From NCBI GenBank assembly GCA_017549085.1, contig JAFYVO010000270.1, positions 1 to 12,968 of the forward strand: a DNA stretch of 12,968 nt, read 5' to 3'. The position numbers and the translations under genes were made by a program. The notes under the pieces are model-generated. The model made no database searches and was not told where the DNA came from. It saw only the letters and a list, made by a program, of their open reading frames with translations. Below, in pieces: positions 12,247 through 12,968 of this stretch; the first letter of the stretch is position 1, and each line of letters begins with the position of its first letter. The DNA is from Thermoguttaceae bacterium (lineage in GTDB: Bacteria > Planctomycetota > Planctomycetia > Pirellulales > Thermoguttaceae).

Positions 12247-12968
12247 ATGAGTTCTTACGACAATACGGTTCGCGAAATGGATCGCGGCGCGGTTTCGCTT
12301 TTGGAAGACGTCGGGGCGCGTTCGCGTTTTTTGACGCGAACCTACCTTAACCTGACCGGCGCCGTCGCGGCGTTCGCGGCGATCGAAACGCTCCTTTTCG
12401 CGTTTTGCGGCGACGCGATCGTCAACCTCTTCACCGCGAGCGGGAAACTGACGGGAATCGTTATTTTGGGGCTCTGCTTGGGCGGGCCGTTCGTCGCGAA
12501 CGCGATTTTGAACGCGTCGAAAACGAAGTTCGGACATTACGTCGCGTTGGCGTTTTACGTCGCGATGTACGTCGCGATCTTTATGCCGATTTTGGCGATC
12601 GCGCTCCATTTTACCGACGGCGGTTTGCGGCTGATCGGTCAAGCGGCGGGGCTGACGGTTTCGCTCTTTGTCGCGCTGACGGCGGCGGTTTTCGTTACGC
12701 GCAAAGACTTTTCGTTCCTGCGGTCGTTTTTGGTCTTCGCGTCGTTCGCCGCGTTGGGGCTGATTCTCGCGTCGATGCTTTTCGGGTTTACGCTCGGGAT
12801 CGTTTTCACCGGAGCGATGATCGCGTTGGCTTGCGGTTACATCCTTTACGACACGTCGAAGGTGATGTTGCACTGCGACGAAACGATGGACGTCGTCGCG
12901 TCGATCGAGCTGTTTGCGTCGCTGATGACGCTTTTCTATTACGTTCTCCACTTGCTTCTGTCGCTGAA
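12247..12968 (+). CDS. Bax inhibitor-1/YccA-family membrane protein (cut by right edge)
   Basis: From the ATG at 12247, 240 codons run open to the window end. AAGGA (12235-12239) lies 7 bases upstream. After a charged cytoplasmic N-terminus (1-33) come about seven membrane segments near residues 34-53, 68-90, 98-120, 128-150, 157-178, 181-201 and 222-240. This is the BI-1 (TMBIM) layout. The family signature in segments 6-7 is visible: ILYDTSKVM (199-207), then a polar stretch and ASIELFASLMTLFYYVLHLLL (parts of 218-238), matching the usual YDTs-x-I and A-x-x-LFLDxxNLF-x-x-LL. Bacterial members (YccA, YbhL, YetJ) are inner-membrane proteins; YetJ is a pH-sensitive calcium leak channel and YccA binds FtsH. 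At 240 residues seen versus a usual 230-250, little is missing. It has its own promoter and a long leader. The role here is not deducible. Confidence 0.85.
   Translation, partial: MSSYDNTVREMDRGAVSLLEDVGARSRFLTRTYLNLTGAVAAFAAIETLLFAFCGDAIVNLFTASGKLTGIVILGLCLGGPFVANAILNASKTKFGHYVALAFYVAMYVAIFMPILAIALHFTDGGLRLIGQAAGLTVSLFVALTAAVFVTRKDFSFLRSFLVFASFAALGLILASMLFGFTLGIVFTGAMIALACGYILYDTSKVMLHCDETMDVVASIELFASLMTLFYYVLHLLLSL

Noticed and set aside
12160..12951. Minus-strand frame of 263 codons opposite the BI-1 gene
   Set aside because: Arg/Gln/Asp-rich shadow. The plus strand over the same bases codes a clear seven-segment membrane protein with family signatures.

Overview
The window is ordinary bacterial chromosome: moderately GC-rich, with nine protein genes, two of them cut by the window edges. 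No rRNA, tRNA, CRISPR array, insertion sequence, integrase or phage gene was seen. Both strands are saturated with CGTCG/CGACG words. The genes use almost no codons that would read as stops on the opposite strand, so long meaningless antisense frames are common. The gene mix is a beta-helix autotransporter-like surface protein, a pyrophosphate-type phosphofructokinase, a PF07090 family protein, a BspA-like leucine-rich repeat protein and a PIG-L deacetylase. It fits a member of the Planctomycetota or a related PVC lineage, possibly host- or gut-associated. This placement is inference from gene content and style, not from a marker gene.

Layout. Positions 1-798 (minus) hold the N-terminus of a secreted beta-helix protein. 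A roughly 800-base divergent intergenic region follows, carrying a candidate promoter in each direction. Positions 1595-6094 (plus) hold four co-oriented genes: a two-domain SIS sugar-phosphate isomerase/deaminase, a PIG-L/LmbE deacetylase, a PF07090 'putative glutamine amidotransferase' and a PPi-dependent phosphofructokinase. Converging on them at 8184-6241 (minus) is a 647-residue BspA-like LRR protein. It diverges at about 8.2-8.4 kb from a MATE efflux transporter, whose promoter also probably serves the SDR gene 32 bases downstream. A RpiB/LacAB-type isomerase with a large internal insertion follows, closed by a strong intrinsic terminator. The window ends in a Bax inhibitor-1 family membrane protein with its own promoter.

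How the genes may work together. The 1.6-6.1 kb cluster can be read as an amino-sugar route into glycolysis. PIG-L would remove the acetyl group from an N-acetyl-hexosamine conjugate, the SIS enzyme would turn glucosamine-6-phosphate into fructose-6-phosphate, and the PPi enzyme would phosphorylate that to fructose-1,6-bisphosphate. The SIS protein keeps the GlmS isomerase Glu and His at exactly the GlmS spacing, and the PFK keeps both residues diagnostic of pyrophosphate use. The pathway link itself is inference: no sugar kinase or transporter is visible, and an internal promoter may separate the PFK.

No clearly novel defence or mobile system is present. The best second-look items are the RpiB with about 60 extra residues, the SDR that lacks the classical catalytic Ser and Asn, the amino-sugar/PPi cluster, the LRR protein with no visible signal peptide, and a recurrent TTGNC-type -35 element in candidate promoters.
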